Assembly (NCBI GenBank): GCA_023475105.1
Contig: JAMCWJ010000012.1
Coordinates: 1-64,000 of the forward strand
Length of the DNA stretch: 64,000 nucleotides
Direction of reading: 5' to 3'
Source: Nitrospirota bacterium
GTDB taxonomy: Bacteria; Nitrospirota; Thermodesulfovibrionia; Thermodesulfovibrionales; UBA9159
In this document: piece after piece, positions 1-9,327 of the stretch
Layout of the letters: each line of letters opens with the position of its first letter
How positions within the stretch are numbered: position 1 is the stretch's first letter
The notes under the pieces: generated by a model
Told to the model about the DNA's origin: nothing
Databases searched by the model: none
What the model saw: only the letters and a program-made list of their open reading frames with translations
Program-made: the position numbers and the translations under genes

Positions 1-748
1 AAATCTCGATATAAAGGTCTCCCGGCGGACCTCCCCTGAGTCCTGCATTACCCTTGCCCTTCACTTTGACCTTCGAGCCGTTATCGACCCCGGCCGGGAT
101 CTTCACCTTCACCGTATCCGCCAAGACGATTCGTCCCATGCCTCCGCAGGTCCTGCAGGCCTTCGTGATCCTTTTCCCGCTGCCCCCGCAGTCGGGGCAT
201 GTCTGTTGCATCCTGAAAAAACCCCTCGAGGCCTGGAGTGTTCCTCTCCCCTTGCACTTCTGACACGTTTCATAGGATTCGGCTCCTGTCCCGTTGCAAG
301 ATTGGCAGTTCGTCTCCCTGCGTATCGTGAGCGTCCTCTGCGTGCCGGCAAACGCTTCCTCGAGGGAAACGCTGAGCCCCGCAAGGATATCTTCGCCCCT
401 CGCCTGTACGGCCTCCGCCCCCGCCGCACCTCCGAAGAGGTCGCCGAAGAAATCCGCCGAGCCGAAGATGTCTTCGTACCGAGGCGCCTTGACGCCCTCG
501 TACCAGGGACCGCCCGGCTCGAACGGCGTCTTGCCGAAGCGGTCGTACTCCTCCCTTTTTTTCGGGTCGCTCAGAACGGTATATGCCTCGTTCATCTCCT
601 TGAATTTTTGCTCTGCTGTTTTGTCCCCCGGGTTCAGGTCGGGATGGTATTTGCGCGCAAGTTTCCTGAAGGCCTTCTTTATGTCGTCCTGAGAGGCATC
701 CTTGGGGACACCCAATGCTTCATAAAAATCATGTATGGTCGCCGGCAT
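1..748 (-). CDS. dnaJ: Chaperone DnaJ (Hsp40), 3' end cut by window edge
   Basis: Co-chaperone that stimulates DnaK ATPase and delivers unfolded proteins in the cytoplasm. My own translation of the minus strand gives about 249 residues open to the window edge. They hold an N-terminal J domain with the HPD motif (YHPDLNPG, residues about 35-42), a Gly/Phe-rich linker (FFGDLFGG), and a cysteine-rich zinc domain with all four CxxCxGxG repeats ([32 protein letters not shown]). The start of the C-terminal substrate-binding domain follows. The ATG at 748 has an AGGTGAG ribosome-binding site and a good sigma-70 promoter just upstream. About 110 C-terminal residues are missing off the window. No dnaK or grpE is visible. 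The zinc domain argues for DnaJ rather than CbpA. Confidence 0.95.
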   Translation of the reverse strand, partial: MPATIHDFYEALGVPKDASQDDIKKAFRKLARKYHPDLNPGDKTAEQKFKEMNEAYTVLSDPKKREEYDRFGKTPFEPGGPWYEGVKAPRYEDIFGSADFFGDLFGGAAGAEAVQARGEDILAGLSVSLEEAFAGTQRTLTIRRETNCQSCNGTGAESYETCQKCKGRGTLQASRGFFRMQQTCPDCGGSGKRITKACRTCGGMGRIVLADTVKVKIPAGVDNGSKVKVKGKGNAGLRGGPPGDLYIEI

Positions 749-767
749 TTTTACTCACCTGTTTCAT

Positions 768-796
768 ATCATACATATTTAGTAGTATCTTGTCAA
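768..796 (-). promoter_or_regulatory. Sigma-70 promoter of dnaJ
   Basis: On the minus strand a perfect TTGACA (-35, 791-796) is followed by a 17-nt spacer and TATGAT (-10, 768-773), about 20 nt before the dnaJ start codon. No CIRCE-type inverted repeat is visible, so HrcA control is not suggested. From 797 to 957 I see nothing coding. Confidence 0.75.
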
Positions 797-957
797 TAAC
801 ATTAAGTCGAACAAGTCTGCTTCGCTTTCATAAGTGTAACAGAAAAGGGCATCCTGTCAAGTCCCGGATGGGCTTCTGAGCGCCCGGAATTGGGATATGC
901 GACAGGACAGCAGCCCAAATGTTGCACCGCACTGCATCGGCAAGGCATTCAGCGGGC

Positions 958-1116
958 TTACTAAGGAGGTCATAAGTTAAAGACCACCACGTGTCATTCA
1001 CGCAAGCGAAGCGCGTCGGGAATCTCTCTGAAAACGAAGAAATCCCGGGGCGGGACCGGACAAGACGAAATGACGGAATAAGAGGAGATGTCGCTTTCTT
1101 TCGACCTCATTAGTAA
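958..1116 (-). repeat. MITE-like dispersed repeat, copy A
   Basis: A 159-bp element bounded by TTACTAAGGAGGTC (958-971) and GACCTCATTAGTAA (1103-1116), inverted repeats matching at 13 of 14 positions. The interior carries the palindromic core typical of the family: a GTCATTC-type end, the GCAAGCGAAGCGCGTCGGGA block, and a closing GACnAGnCGnAATGAC. It is in the opposite orientation to the copies at 24485 and 41749. It lies between the dnaJ promoter and the 3' end of the AI-2E permease gene and codes for nothing. Confidence 0.8.
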
Positions 1117-1132
1117 GAGGCCGCCCGGGGGG

Positions 1133-2284
1133 CTAAATCGGCCTGACCGGAACTCTCGGGAGGCGATGCCGCACTGCCGGCCCTCTCGTTGACCCCCTGT
1201 TCGCGGCTTCCCTGCGGTGCTCGAGCAGGATACCGGCGGTCTTCTGGGCCGCAGTCACGACGGGTACCCCGAGGATCATGCCAATTATGCCGAACAGGTT
1301 TTCTCCTATGATGATCGTAATGACAAGCAGCATCGGATGAAGTTCCACGCTCTTGCCTATCAGCAGGGGCTGGAGAAAGAGGTCGTCGACGAGCTTTATA
1401 CAGACGTAGAGCAGGACGACGTTCAGCACCGCGTCGAAACTATTGAACTGCATCAGCGCAATGAGGCAGGCAACCGAACATGCAATGACGGGACCGAGAT
1501 ACGGTATCACATTCGCCAGACCGCTCAGGATGCCGAGTGAAATGGGGTTGTTCAGGCCGATCAGCCATAATCCCAACGACGCAAGTACCCCTACGGAGAA
1601 ACACTCGCCCGCAAGCCCGCGGAGATACTTTCCGATGAGTATATTCATCTCTGCAACGACTGAAAGGGTGGTTTCGACGTAGGAAGGAGGCACCTGGTCC
1701 ATGAGGACCTTCAGAAACCTCGGCCAGTCCCTGAGCAGAAAAAAAATAAAAAAAGGGACAAGGATGAACCCCATGACGAATGGGGTCGCCTGCGTCAGAA
1801 GCCGGGAACCATCCAGGGTTGTTTCGAAAAAGCCGTCCGGACCGATCAGCGCGTCCACGACTTTTCTTATGCCCTGTCCGAGCAGCGGATACTTCTCCAG
1901 GCTGTCCTCCGCACTCGACAACAGCGTTGCTTCTATCTGTTTCGAGAACTCAGGCAGGCGGGCATAGCCTCTCCTGACCTCCCGCTGGAGGTAGGGGGAA
2001 AAGAGCAGGTGCGTCGAAACAACGAACGCGGCGGCGAGCACGAAGAGCTGCGTCACGGCCACGCTCCTCTTTATCCCGAGCCTCTCGATCGCGGCGACGG
2101 CCGAACTCAGGATATAGGCGATCACTGCCGCAATCAGGAGGGTTATCAGAAGGTGCACGATATGGCCGGCGACGAACGCCGCGACCCCGGCCAGAAGGAC
2201 GAGAAGGACCCACCTCGGCATCTGGTGATGGAGCTTCCGCAGGTCAGTGAACGACGGGCGTTCCCTATCCCTTTCCTGCGTCAT
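1133..2284 (-). CDS. AI-2E/PerM family permease
   Basis: Polytopic inner-membrane protein of the AI-2E transporter (UPF0118/PerM) family; members export or exchange small molecules, and some are Na+/H+ antiporters. The 383 residues show several hydrophobic helices and the conserved C-terminal pattern of the family (GNPISLGILSG-like NNPISLGILSGLANVIPYLG, about residues 240-260, and GVPVVTAAQKTAG near the end). The frame is open 63 codons further upstream, but I place the start at 2284. There the ATG overlaps the upstream stop as ATGA, and the extra N-terminal stretch translates the cyclic-nucleotide-binding gene out of frame. Translational coupling to that gene suggests linked expression. The substrate cannot be told from sequence. 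Confidence 0.85.
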   Translation of the reverse strand: MTQERDRERPSFTDLRKLHHQMPRWVLLVLLAGVAAFVAGHIVHLLITLLIAAVIAYILSSAVAAIERLGIKRSVAVTQLFVLAAAFVVSTHLLFSPYLQREVRRGYARLPEFSKQIEATLLSSAEDSLEKYPLLGQGIRKVVDALIGPDGFFETTLDGSRLLTQATPFVMGFILVPFFIFFLLRDWPRFLKVLMDQVPPSYVETTLSVVAEMNILIGKYLRGLAGECFSVGVLASLGLWLIGLNNPISLGILSGLANVIPYLGPVIACSVACLIALMQFNSFDAVLNVVLLYVCIKLVDDLFLQPLLIGKSVELHPMLLVITIIIGENLFGIIGMILGVPVVTAAQKTAGILLEHRREAANRGSTRGPAVRHRLPRVPVRPI

Positions 2285-2793
2285 GACGACGTCTGTGTTT
2301 CCGCAGTTTCGGGCTGGTTCGAATAGATGTAATTCGAGAGAATCTCGGCCAGGTTGAGAAGGATCTTCGAGGAAATGGCGCTGTTGCCCCTGATCAGGTC
2401 GTCGAAGTATGACTTGTACATAATCAGGGCCAGGGACTGTCTTTCCGCAGCAGCGGTCGCAAAGCGGGCGCATTGGTTGATAAGGGCGAGCTCTCCGAAA
2501 TGGGTGCCGGGTCCGAGAACGGCAAGCGTTCTATCTCCGGCATTCGACCTCTTCGAAATTTTCACCAATCCGTCAAGGACCACGTATACCGCCTTCCCCC
2601 TGTCTCCCTCATGAAAGATGACCTCACCGGGCTCGTACTCCTTTTCGACAAGGTCGACGAGGAGTTTCCGGAGAAGGTTTTCTCCCATACCCTTGAAGAG
2701 CGGAACTTCGCCGAGCACGCGCAGATGGGAGGCCTTGGAGGTATCCAGCGCCCAGGCGAAGTACTTCCTCACCATTTTGCTGTCCCGAAGCAT
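2281..2793 (-). CDS. Cyclic-nucleotide-binding domain protein
   Basis: A 170-residue cytoplasmic protein made almost wholly of one cNMP-binding beta-roll (about residues 27-145). It includes the phosphate-binding-cassette region (GTHFGELALINQCARFATA). There is no helix-turn-helix, so it is not a Crp-type transcription factor; it more likely senses a ligand and acts on a partner. Its stop overlaps the start of the AI-2E permease, so the permease is the obvious candidate partner. Two ATG starts (2793 and 2775) are possible and neither has a strong ribosome-binding site. The FGELALI segment keeps the Gly-Glu pair of the cassette, but the ligand is unknown. Confidence 0.8.
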   Translation of the reverse strand: MLRDSKMVRKYFAWALDTSKASHLRVLGEVPLFKGMGENLLRKLLVDLVEKEYEPGEVIFHEGDRGKAVYVVLDGLVKISKRSNAGDRTLAVLGPGTHFGELALINQCARFATAAAERQSLALIMYKSYFDDLIRGNSAISSKILLNLAEILSNYIYSNQPETAETQTSS

Positions 2794-2881
2794 CGATGCT
2801 AGATTCTACACCATGCCGGAGGTTTCTGACAATATGCGTCCCCGAGAGGCATACCGTCTCTGCGGGGAAGGGACAACGGCG

Positions 2882-3799
2882 CTATCCCCCTGCTTCTCCG
2901 GCAGCCCTATTATACCTGAGGTATTCTACGAGCCCGGGAAGGCTTCCCGCCGCCACGGACAGATACCATGCGAAAGAGACAGCGGTCGCCTCTGCCGGAC
3001 TTATTCCGAGAAAGCCGAAGAGCAGGACAAAGGAAGCCTCCCTCACACCTATCCCTGCAATAGAGATCGGGATTGCCGCGATGGTCGAGATCACCGGGAT
3101 AAAGATGAACAGGGGGAGCAGCGGTACCTTCACGCCAAGCCCCCGGCTGAGGGCGTAGACGGCAAATATGATGATCGTCTGAATGATCAGAGAGAGAACA
3201 AGGGTTTCTACTAAGACCGCCTTCTTTTCCCTGTAAAGGGCAAAATAGTCATAGAGCCCCGACAAAAATTTCAGTCTCCTGCCGACCCGTAACCCGAAGA
3301 CGAAGAAACTCCCCGCGACGAATGAAAGTACCATCAGGGGAAGGATCCATTCGATGTAGGATCCCTTGAAGTATCCGAACCCGAACGGGAATGCGAGCAC
3401 ACCCAGGAGCATCAGGGCGGAAAAGCCGACATACCGGTCCATGAACACAGAGGCGATGGCTGACGCCCCCTTCCTCGTATCGCGATAGAGGTAATATGCC
3501 TTTACCGCGTCGCCCCCGATCATCCCCGGCAAAAGATGGTTGAAGAAGGACCCGATGAAATAGAGGGAAAAAAGCCTCCTCATTTCAAACCTGTCGTGCA
3601 GGAGGAGACGCCATCGGATCGCGGATATGTAGATGGCGCAGATATAGATCAGGACCGCAAGGAGAAAAGAAAACACGTTTATTTCCTTCAAGGCCGAGAA
3701 CACCTTGCCGAGACCGGTCTTCGAGATGACCGCGTAAAGGAGCCCTCCGCTCACCAGGACTTTCGCGAAAAGGATGATTATCTTATTTGGCCGGGCCAA
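2882..3799 (-). CDS. Flippase-like/lysylphosphatidylglycerol synthase TM protein (UPF0104)
   Basis: Integral membrane protein of 305 residues in the MprF N-terminal/AglD flippase-like family, which is thought to move or handle lipid-linked substrates. The family motif region around residues 80-110 is present (FFNHLLPGMIGGDAVKAYYL, then VFMDRYVGF), with about eight hydrophobic helices. The start is a TTG at 3799, preceded by AAGG and overlapping the end of the glycosyltransferase gene by 17 nt; no other start occurs for about 70 codons. It is the last gene of a three-gene minus-strand operon (PAP2-glycosyltransferase fusion, GT2, this gene), which suggests a role in envelope glycolipid or polyprenyl-phosphate-sugar handling. 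Confidence 0.85.
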   Translation of the reverse strand: MARPNKIIILFAKVLVSGGLLYAVISKTGLGKVFSALKEINVFSFLLAVLIYICAIYISAIRWRLLLHDRFEMRRLFSLYFIGSFFNHLLPGMIGGDAVKAYYLYRDTRKGASAIASVFMDRYVGFSALMLLGVLAFPFGFGYFKGSYIEWILPLMVLSFVAGSFFVFGLRVGRRLKFLSGLYDYFALYREKKAVLVETLVLSLIIQTIIIFAVYALSRGLGVKVPLLPLFIFIPVISTIAAIPISIAGIGVREASFVLLFGFLGISPAEATAVSFAWYLSVAAGSLPGLVEYLRYNRAAGEAGG

Positions 3800-4727
3800 G
3801 GACCTTTTTTATGACATAGATGGGCTTACGCTGGGTTTCGTGATATACCCTCACGATCATCTCACCCAAAAGCCCCATCCCGATGAACTGGACGCCGACT
3901 ATCAGCAGCAGCGCGCCGAGGAGGAGGAGGGGCCTTCCGCCTATGGGATTCCGGTAGATGAGTTTCTCGATGCTCAGGTAGAAGAGGAGGAGAAAGCCGA
4001 TAAAGCCGCACCCTATGCCGATAGTACCGAAAAACTGGAGGGGCCTCGTCGAGAAGCTCTGGAGGAACTTCACGGTGATCAGATCGAGCACCACCTTTAT
4101 CGTCCTGGTGATTCCGTATTTCGACTTTCCCCTGAGCCTCGGATGGTGCACCGTTTCGACTTCGGCAACCCTGACGCCGTACCAGCTTGCAACCGCCGGG
4201 ATGAACCGGTGCATCTCGCCGTACAACTTCAGGTTCTTGATGACGTCCCTCCTGTAGGCCTTCAGGGAGCATCCGTAATCGTGGAGCTTCACGCCCGTCA
4301 CCTTGCTTATGAGCCAGTTCGCCGCAATCGACGGCAGCCTCCTGCTGAAGAAAGGGTCCTTCCTTTTTTTCCTCCAGCCGCTCACGAGGTCGTTGTCCTT
4401 TATGAGTTCGAGAAGTTTCGGGATATCGTTCGGGTCGTTCTGAAGGTCGCCGTCCATCGTGACGACCACGTCCCCCCTGGCAAAATCAAACCCTGCCGCA
4501 AACGCGGCCGTCTGGCCGAAATTCCTCCTGAGACTCAGGACGACGACGGAAGGGCTCTCCGCCTGCACCTGTTCAAGGAGCGCGAGGGTCTTGTCGGTAC
4601 TTCCGTCATCCACGTAGATGATCTCGTACTCACGACCGAGACCGTCAAGCGCCCCCTTCAGTCTTTCATGGAGGGCCTCGACATTGTCCTCTTCATTATA
4701 AACCGGGATTACGACGGATACCGTCAT
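3783..4727 (-). CDS. Polyprenyl-phosphate glycosyltransferase, family 2 (DPM1/ArnC-like)
   Basis: Transfers a sugar from a nucleotide donor to undecaprenyl phosphate at the inner face of the membrane. The N-terminal GT-A domain begins VSVVIPVYNEEDN and carries VDDGSTD and the metal-binding DGDLQNDP (about residues 80-90); LSLRRNFGQTAAFAAGF is typical of the DPM1/ArnC group. Two C-terminal hydrophobic helices (about 230-250 and 265-290) anchor it. I chose the ATG at 4727 because it shares its A with the TGA stop of the upstream gene (TGATG), and the frame upstream of it does not resemble the family. It probably supplies the lipid-linked sugar for the neighbouring ArnT-like domain. Confidence 0.9.
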   Translation of the reverse strand: MTVSVVIPVYNEEDNVEALHERLKGALDGLGREYEIIYVDDGSTDKTLALLEQVQAESPSVVVLSLRRNFGQTAAFAAGFDFARGDVVVTMDGDLQNDPNDIPKLLELIKDNDLVSGWRKKRKDPFFSRRLPSIAANWLISKVTGVKLHDYGCSLKAYRRDVIKNLKLYGEMHRFIPAVASWYGVRVAEVETVHHPRLRGKSKYGITRTIKVVLDLITVKFLQSFSTRPLQFFGTIGIGCGFIGFLLLFYLSIEKLIYRNPIGGRPLLLLGALLLIVGVQFIGMGLLGEMIVRVYHETQRKPIYVIKKVLGPAK

Positions 4728-6931
4728 CAGTAATCCCCGGTCGTTTCTTCCTGCAAGCCCTGAAAATCGTAACACATAAAGATGGAATACTCCCTCAAGA
4801 ACCGATTGCTTTTGTCGTAAACCCTGATGGTCCGCTTCTCGAAACTCCGAAAGGCTTCTCTGATCCTGGGGTCCAGCTCTCCATCGCCTATTGTAACAAA
4901 AATGCCGTTGGAATGGATAAGGTCCTGAAAACCCGGCCAGAGGTCATATTCGTTCATGCGCCTGCCGAGATTGACACAATAGGTTACCGGATGGCCCTCC
5001 ACATAAAAGGCGACCTCGCTTGCGGTTTGATACCCGTCGGAAAAGATAAAGACGTTTCCCTTCTCCCGCATACGCTGATACTCGGCATGTACCTGCCTGC
5101 CGAGTTCATTCCACCCCCTCAGTCTCGAGGACGGATCGAGCCTCGGAGGCAGGCAGAACTTTAACGGGTAGTGGGCAACCACGGTGACAGCGAGGGAAAG
5201 GAGAACGCCGATAACGACCACATTCTTTGCAAAAACCCCCTTCCTCTCCCACCGGGCTGCAAAAACTTCCGAGAACGCGATCAAACCGGTAAGGTATCCC
5301 ATCATCGCCCAGTTCGGCTGGACCTTTCCCTGGATGCTCTTGACGGCAAAAAAGACGATCACGGGCGCCGCAAACCAGAAGAGAAACCGGCCGCAGCTCC
5401 CTGCCGGCATCGCTGCAGACCCCGCCTTTTCAGGCCCGCCCCCTGTCCCTTCCCCGTGGGACGGGGAAGAAGAATCATCCGGGCGACCGGAAGGTCCTCC
5501 GGGCCGCCCCTCCCCGCAGGGCCTGTTCCTCACCTTCCAGAGCGCCGCGAGGATCAGCACGCAGAGCACCGGGGTAAGGACACCGAGTTGAGAGACGAGA
5601 AATTCGGCGAACGACTGCAGCGATATCCGCAGCCCGTCCGCCAGATGCGCCTGGCCGGCAGTATGTCTTACCGTCACCCAGTCATTCCGGGCATTCCAGA
5701 CGATCACCGGGGAGAAAAAGACAAGGCTGACAAGCAGGGCCGCATATGGCCCCGCAGTCCTGAAAAGTCTCCGGTGAGGAGGGGACGCAATGAGGAAACA
5801 CAATGCCCCCAGAAAGAAAAAGGCCATCGTATACTTCGTCAGAAGGCCGAGGCCGACCGAGGTCCCGGCGAGAATCCAATACCACAGTGAGGAGCGGAGG
5901 GTGACGAGAGGCGCATGATACGAACCGCCCTCAGACGTACGGCCCGCGGCGTGCATCCCGTCGCGACGCACCGCTTTCCAGAACAAATAGAGAGAAAGTA
6001 TCCAGAAAAATACAAAGGGGGAGTCGATCGTAAAGACGACCCCGAAGGTGGAGTAGAGGGGAATCAGCTGCAGGAGAACGGCCGAGGCGGCCCCCACGCG
6101 TTCGCCGTACATCTCCTTTCCCAGCCTGTAAAGGATAAGGCTGCTCGCCGCCATTAAGACGACCGCAAAAAACCTCACGCCGAAGGCGTTGCTGCCGAAC
6201 AGCGACGTGGAAAGTGCGATGAGGTATGCGATCATCGGGCCCTTCGAGTAATAGCTAAGGTCAAGCCTTCTCGACCACTCCCAGTAGTGGGCCTCATCGC
6301 CGCTCAGATCGAGAGGACCGTAAGCGAGGTAATACAGTCTGAAGAGGCTGAGGCAAAGAAGGAATACGTACATGAAGGTCGAAAAAGGGCGGTCCCTGAA
6401 CCTTTTTTCGGCCCACCTGAAGAGGCTGAGGGCAGTCATGGCTGCGAGGGAACCCGTCAGTCCGCCGGCGACAATGTCCGCAGGGTAATGCACCCCGACA
6501 AACACCCTCGACAGGGACACAACGACGGCGATAAAGAGAAAGACGTATTTGAGGCGGTTCTTCGACAAGGCGAGAAAGGGCACGGCAAAGGCGAAGGAGT
6601 TCGCCGCATGACTCGAAGGCATCGAAAAGGACCGCGTGCAGCCTACGAGGAGATTGATATTCTCAAGGACATTGCAGGGTCTTTGCCTCTCCATGAAATG
6701 CTTCAGGACATTGGTCGACGCATCGGCGGCCAGGATCGAAAAGAAAGAGACGGCGAGGATGACCAGCGCTCTCTTCCTTTCCTTCAGAAAAAAGATGAGG
6801 AAGAAGGGCGCCACGATCAGGGCCGGCCTGCTCGTGATAAACGGCATGATGAGATCGAAAAAACTGTTCTGACAATCCCTGTTCAGAAACAAAAACAGGG
6901 AAGTATCCAACTGTGTTATCCATTCAGGCAT
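4727..6931 (-). CDS. PAP2 phosphatase fused to ArnT/GT39-like glycosyltransferase
   Basis: A 734-residue multi-pass membrane protein with two parts. Residues about 1-190 form a PAP2-type lipid phosphatase with all three motifs: KHFMERQRP, PSSHAANS and SRVFVGVHYPADIV. From about 195 on, the sequence resembles ArnT/dolichyl-phosphate-mannose transferases (LSGDEAHYWEWSRRLD, then YYSKGPM), which use polyprenyl-phosphate sugars on the periplasmic side. The start is the ATG at 6931; the frame continues to a TTG at 6976. A low-complexity Gly/Ser/Pro-rich stretch around residues 475-520 is coded by inverted-repeat DNA and looks inserted. The next gene makes lipid-linked sugar, so phosphatase and transferase could recycle and use the same carrier. 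The fusion is seen; the coupling is inferred. Confidence 0.85.
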   Translation of the reverse strand: MPEWITQLDTSLFLFLNRDCQNSFFDLIMPFITSRPALIVAPFFLIFFLKERKRALVILAVSFFSILAADASTNVLKHFMERQRPCNVLENINLLVGCTRSFSMPSSHAANSFAFAVPFLALSKNRLKYVFLFIAVVVSLSRVFVGVHYPADIVAGGLTGSLAAMTALSLFRWAEKRFRDRPFSTFMYVFLLCLSLFRLYYLAYGPLDLSGDEAHYWEWSRRLDLSYYSKGPMIAYLIALSTSLFGSNAFGVRFFAVVLMAASSLILYRLGKEMYGERVGAASAVLLQLIPLYSTFGVVFTIDSPFVFFWILSLYLFWKAVRRDGMHAAGRTSEGGSYHAPLVTLRSSLWYWILAGTSVGLGLLTKYTMAFFFLGALCFLIASPPHRRLFRTAGPYAALLVSLVFFSPVIVWNARNDWVTVRHTAGQAHLADGLRISLQSFAEFLVSQLGVLTPVLCVLILAALWKVRNRPCGEGRPGGPSGRPDDSSSPSHGEGTGGGPEKAGSAAMPAGSCGRFLFWFAAPVIVFFAVKSIQGKVQPNWAMMGYLTGLIAFSEVFAARWERKGVFAKNVVVIGVLLSLAVTVVAHYPLKFCLPPRLDPSSRLRGWNELGRQVHAEYQRMREKGNVFIFSDGYQTASEVAFYVEGHPVTYCVNLGRRMNEYDLWPGFQDLIHSNGIFVTIGDGELDPRIREAFRSFEKRTIRVYDKSNRFLREYSIFMCYDFQGLQEETTGDY

Positions 6932-7093
6932 GTTATATAATATAGCATAGTGAATTTTTCCCCTTTTGATCGGCAATTCTTCTACCGGGTCGTGTTTTAA
7001 CCATACCTTTGTCGCTTATCCCATTGTTGAAGGGAAGGCAACCCTCCCTTCTTCTACCGTCAATTCTAATGCGACTGCAAGGTTGTCAGACGC

Positions 7094-8365
7094 TCACTTT
7101 GCAGCCGCTTTTTCCCTGTCTGGAAGGAACGGGATGGTCAGCATGCCCGGGATGGTGAGAAGGCAGACAATTACAAAGAAAAGGGGATAACCGACCCTTT
7201 GCTGGACCCAGCCGGAGACGAACCCCGGGAGCATCATGCCGATAGCCATGATACCCGTTGAGATGGCGTAGTGGGAGGTCTTGTACCTGCCTTCGGCAGA
7301 GTACATGAGATAGACGGTAAAGACCGTGAATCCCATGCCGTAACCGAACTGCTCCAGTGCAACCAACGGATAGACCATCACGAGGGAGGGCTGTGCCCAC
7401 GCCATGTACACGAAGAACAGGTCCGGCAGGTGCATGGTGATCACGAGCGGCCAGGTACAACGGCGGAGCCCAAAACGGGATATGAGCCATCCTCCGAGTA
7501 CGCCGCCCAGCACCAGTGCGGCAACGCCCACCGTACCGTAGACCAGGCCGACCTCCGAGGTGGCAAGCCCGAGCCCTCCATCGACTGGGCTGTCCAGCAG
7601 AAACGGCGAGACCAGCTTGAGCAGCATGGCCTCACCTAAACGATAGAACAGTATAAAAGCCACGAGCACTCCTATCTTTTCCTGCCGAAAATAGGCGGCG
7701 AATACCTCCTTGAATCTCGGTCCCCCGGCAGCGCCTGCAGCCGGACTGCGACGGTCGGTCGTCGGGTACGGAAGAACTGCATAATGATAGAGCACGGCGA
7801 TCATAAAGATTCCGCTGCCGATACCAAGGACCGCCATCCAGCCGGAACTGATGCTCCCCGTTGCAGTCTCGACAGCTCCTGCGATATAAACCAGGAACCC
7901 CGAGCCGAAAATCATCGCCAGTCGATAGAACCCTGACCGGAGCCCGGCGAAAAAGGCTTGCTCTTTATCGGTAAGGGCCAGCATGTAGTACCCATCGGTG
8001 GCGGTATCATAGGTCGCAGAGATGAATGCGCCGACCATGAACGCCGCGAGGGAGGGAAAAAAGAAGTCCGCTCTGCCGACGGCATAAGCGATGAAGCCGA
8101 TGTTCAACGCCATGACTCCCTGGGCCGTAAGCAGCCAGCCACGCTTGGTCCAGGCGAGGTCCAGGAGCGGCGCCCAGAACATCTTTATGACCCAGGGAAG
8201 GTAGAGCCAGCTTGTCCAAAAGGCAATGTCCGTATTGTCTACGCCCATCTTCTTATAGAGAATGACTGAAACCGTGTTGACGAGGACGTAAGGCAGGCCC
8301 TCACCAAAATAGAGAGTGGGAACGAAGAGCCATGGTTTGCGGTATGTGGTTTGTGGTGTCGCCAT
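7094..8365 (-). CDS. AmpG-like major facilitator superfamily permease
   Basis: A 423-residue inner-membrane transporter with about twelve hydrophobic helices. The N-terminus (LFVPTLYFGEGLPYVLVN) and the segment FISATYDTATDGYYML are typical of the AmpG/SLC33-like branch of the MFS, whose best-known member imports GlcNAc-anhydromuropeptides for cell-wall recycling. The real substrate here is not certain. The gene stands alone between the glycolipid operon and the rRNA methyltransferase. Downstream, near 7029-7051, there is a GAAGGGA/TCCCTTC inverted repeat without a T-run, a weak terminator at best. Confidence 0.8.
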   Translation of the reverse strand: MATPQTTYRKPWLFVPTLYFGEGLPYVLVNTVSVILYKKMGVDNTDIAFWTSWLYLPWVIKMFWAPLLDLAWTKRGWLLTAQGVMALNIGFIAYAVGRADFFFPSLAAFMVGAFISATYDTATDGYYMLALTDKEQAFFAGLRSGFYRLAMIFGSGFLVYIAGAVETATGSISSGWMAVLGIGSGIFMIAVLYHYAVLPYPTTDRRSPAAGAAGGPRFKEVFAAYFRQEKIGVLVAFILFYRLGEAMLLKLVSPFLLDSPVDGGLGLATSEVGLVYGTVGVAALVLGGVLGGWLISRFGLRRCTWPLVITMHLPDLFFVYMAWAQPSLVMVYPLVALEQFGYGMGFTVFTVYLMYSAEGRYKTSHYAISTGIMAIGMMLPGFVSGWVQQRVGYPLFFVIVCLLTIPGMLTIPFLPDREKAAAK

Positions 8366-8423
8366 GCAGGGAAGGATATCAGATCAGGAAGAAATCATCC
8401 AGCAGAATAATGAGAAATTTCCC

Positions 8424-9230
8424 TCAGCAGGCCGATCGGGAACGACCTTTTCGCTGCCTGACCGCCTCATAGAGGCAGACCGCGGCCGAGGCCGCGACGT
8501 TCAGGCTTTCCGCCTTGCCGAATATCGGAACGCGGAAACGCACGTCGGCATGCGTCCTGAGGTAGTCGCTCACACCGGCGGCCTCATTTCCGAAGACAAA
8601 GGTCAGGGGACCGCGCAGGTCGATCTCATAGAGGGAAGCGGTCGCGTGCACATCGGCCACAGAGAGCCGGACGGATTTCGTCTTCAGCCATCGGAGGAGC
8701 GCTTCTGCCTCCTCATAAAGAACGGGGAGATTGAAAATGCTTCCCGCGGTTGCACGGACCGCCTTCGGCATGAAGACATCGCACGTCCCGGGAAGGAGGA
8801 TTATCGCATTCGCGCCGGCGGCATCGGAGGTCCTGACGATCGTGCCGAGGTTGCCGGGGTCCTGGATGGCGTCACAGAGGACGACAAGGGGCTCGGGTCC
8901 CAAAGAGAGTTCATCGAGCCCCGGCATTTTGTATGACACGAGGGCGACAAGACCCTGGGGTGTTTCCGTCCCGGCAAGCCTCGCGAGAACCTGCTCCGTC
9001 GTCTCGACGAGTTCCTGTATTTTCGCTGAGACCCGGACCAGGAATTCCTCGTTTTTCGACATGAATTGCCCGGTAAAAAACACAGTCCCGACTTGAGAGC
9101 CTGAAGAAAGGGCCATTTCGAGGAGATGCCGCCCTTCTATGATGAGCGCATTGCCGCCCCCGACTTTCTTTTTCCTGAGGATCTCCCTGATGAGCGGGTT
9201 CGATGCGCTCGTGATCTTCTTATATCGCAT
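8424..9230 (-). CDS. TrmH/SpoU family RNA 2'-O-methyltransferase
   Basis: S-adenosylmethionine-dependent methyltransferase that modifies ribose 2'-OH groups in rRNA or tRNA. The 268 residues show an N-terminal substrate-binding domain (SpoU_sub_bind type, about 1-100) and the three SPOUT motifs: motif 1 PGNLGTIVRTSDAAGA, motif 2 FVFGNEAAGVS and motif 3 ESLNVAASAAVCLYEAVRQR. The layout fits the RlmB/TsnR-like branch acting on 23S rRNA, but the exact nucleotide cannot be assigned. It is monocistronic and followed by the type I restriction operon on the same strand. Confidence 0.9.
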   Translation of the reverse strand: MRYKKITSASNPLIREILRKKKVGGGNALIIEGRHLLEMALSSGSQVGTVFFTGQFMSKNEEFLVRVSAKIQELVETTEQVLARLAGTETPQGLVALVSYKMPGLDELSLGPEPLVVLCDAIQDPGNLGTIVRTSDAAGANAIILLPGTCDVFMPKAVRATAGSIFNLPVLYEEAEALLRWLKTKSVRLSVADVHATASLYEIDLRGPLTFVFGNEAAGVSDYLRTHADVRFRVPIFGKAESLNVAASAAVCLYEAVRQRKGRSRSAC

Positions 9231-9327
9231 GGTATACGTTTGAGAAATAAAAGACGGCTTCTTTCTGCCAACAACAACTGTGACTAGATAAAAAAGAGTA
9301 CGACCTTTGGGCGCTGTCTCTCATGAT

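Noticed and set aside
3774-4733. Long plus-strand frame opposite the glycosyltransferase
   Set aside because: It is the mirror of a clear GT2 gene with motifs on the minus strand; similar long mirrors occur opposite aprA, dapA and dapF.
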